Shown here: positions 5,651-5,800 of the stretch, one piece after another
Numbering within the stretch: position 1 is the stretch's first letter
How the letters are laid out: every line of letters begins with the position of its first letter
Made by a program: the position numbers and the translations under genes
The notes under the pieces: generated by a model
What the model saw: the letters and a program-made list of their open reading frames with translations, nothing else
Database searches by the model: none
What the model was told of the DNA's origin: nothing
Assembly: GCA_027858455.1 (NCBI GenBank)
Contig: JAQICQ010000216.1
Location: 1-5,800, forward strand
Source of the DNA: Elusimicrobiota bacterium
GTDB taxonomy: Bacteria; CG03; SLGR01; JAGXOG01
DNA length: 5,800 nucleotides
Reading direction: 5' to 3'

Positions 5651-5800
5651 CACGGTTGCGCTATAATTGTCTGGGAGTGGACAAAATTATCCGCTCCCTC
5701 CCATGTCCACGTAGTAGTTCCCGTTACTACTGACCCAGCAAAATTGCCGGTATCGTTCCAGGAGACCCAGACATCAACCTGCTTATAAGGAGTTGTGGCA
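5650..5800 (-). CDS. C-terminal end of a probable PilV/GspI-like minor pilin (5' part outside window)
   Basis: A frame entering from the right edge is open for 49 codons and ends with TGA at 5652-5650, which overlaps the ATG of the next prepilin (TGATG). The visible part reads YKQVDVWVSWNDTGNFAG, then VVTGTTTWTWEG and a final SQTIIAQP. The K-x-V-x-V-x-V-x-W pattern is the C-terminal beta-sheet strand seen in PilV/GspI-like pseudopilins, where the molecule often ends shortly after such strands. Together with its position immediately before a PilW/GspJ-like gene this supports a minor pilin. The N-terminal processing site is not in the window, so the family call is tentative; the existence of the coding frame is firmer. 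Confidence 0.65.
   Translation of the reverse strand, partial: ATTPYKQVDVWVSWNDTGNFAGSVVTGTTTWTWEGADNFVHSQTIIAQP

Overview
All supported genes in this window lie on the minus strand. They are packed tightly enough (overlaps of 1 to 4 bases, gaps of 3 to 47 bases) to look like one long transcription unit read from the right edge towards the left edge. The DNA is AT-rich. The genes imply a Gram-negative-type cell, or at least one that makes peptidoglycan and assembles type IV pilus/type II secretion-like filaments. Proteins with an N-terminal membrane anchor plus TPR repeats, and minor pilins carrying a sugar-binding-like insert, are common in uncultivated bacterial lineages. I cannot assign a phylum from the sequence; that part is only an impression.

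Right part (about 4236-5800): three consecutive filament genes. These are the C-terminal end of a probable PilV/GspI-like minor pilin (runs off the window), a PilW/GspJ-like prepilin with a perfect GFTLIE processing site and a large inserted jelly-roll domain of carbohydrate-binding type, and a very short PilX/GspK-like protein that lacks the usual Glu at mature position 5. Their order (V-W-X, or I-J-K) matches that of minor-pilin tip complexes.

Middle part (about 2801-4214): two membrane-anchored TPR proteins of 154 and 272 residues. Between them sits a previously uncalled 40-codon ORF that starts with TTG and has its own upstream AAGGA.

Left part (1-2795): a secreted three-domain N-acetylmuramoyl-L-alanine amidase (copper-amine-oxidase-N-like domain, AMIN, Amidase_3), then glutamate racemase MurI coupled through an ATGA overlap, then a nearly complete YjbQ/UPF0047 family protein cut by the window edge.

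Working hypothesis: the first genes build the tip of a pilus or pseudopilus. The TPR and amidase genes may serve its passage through, or anchoring in, the peptidoglycan layer, while murI supplies D-glutamate for that layer. The co-transcription is visible in the spacing; the functional link is inference. No RNA gene, CRISPR array, insertion sequence or convincing terminator is visible, and no gene-free stretch exceeds about 50 bases.
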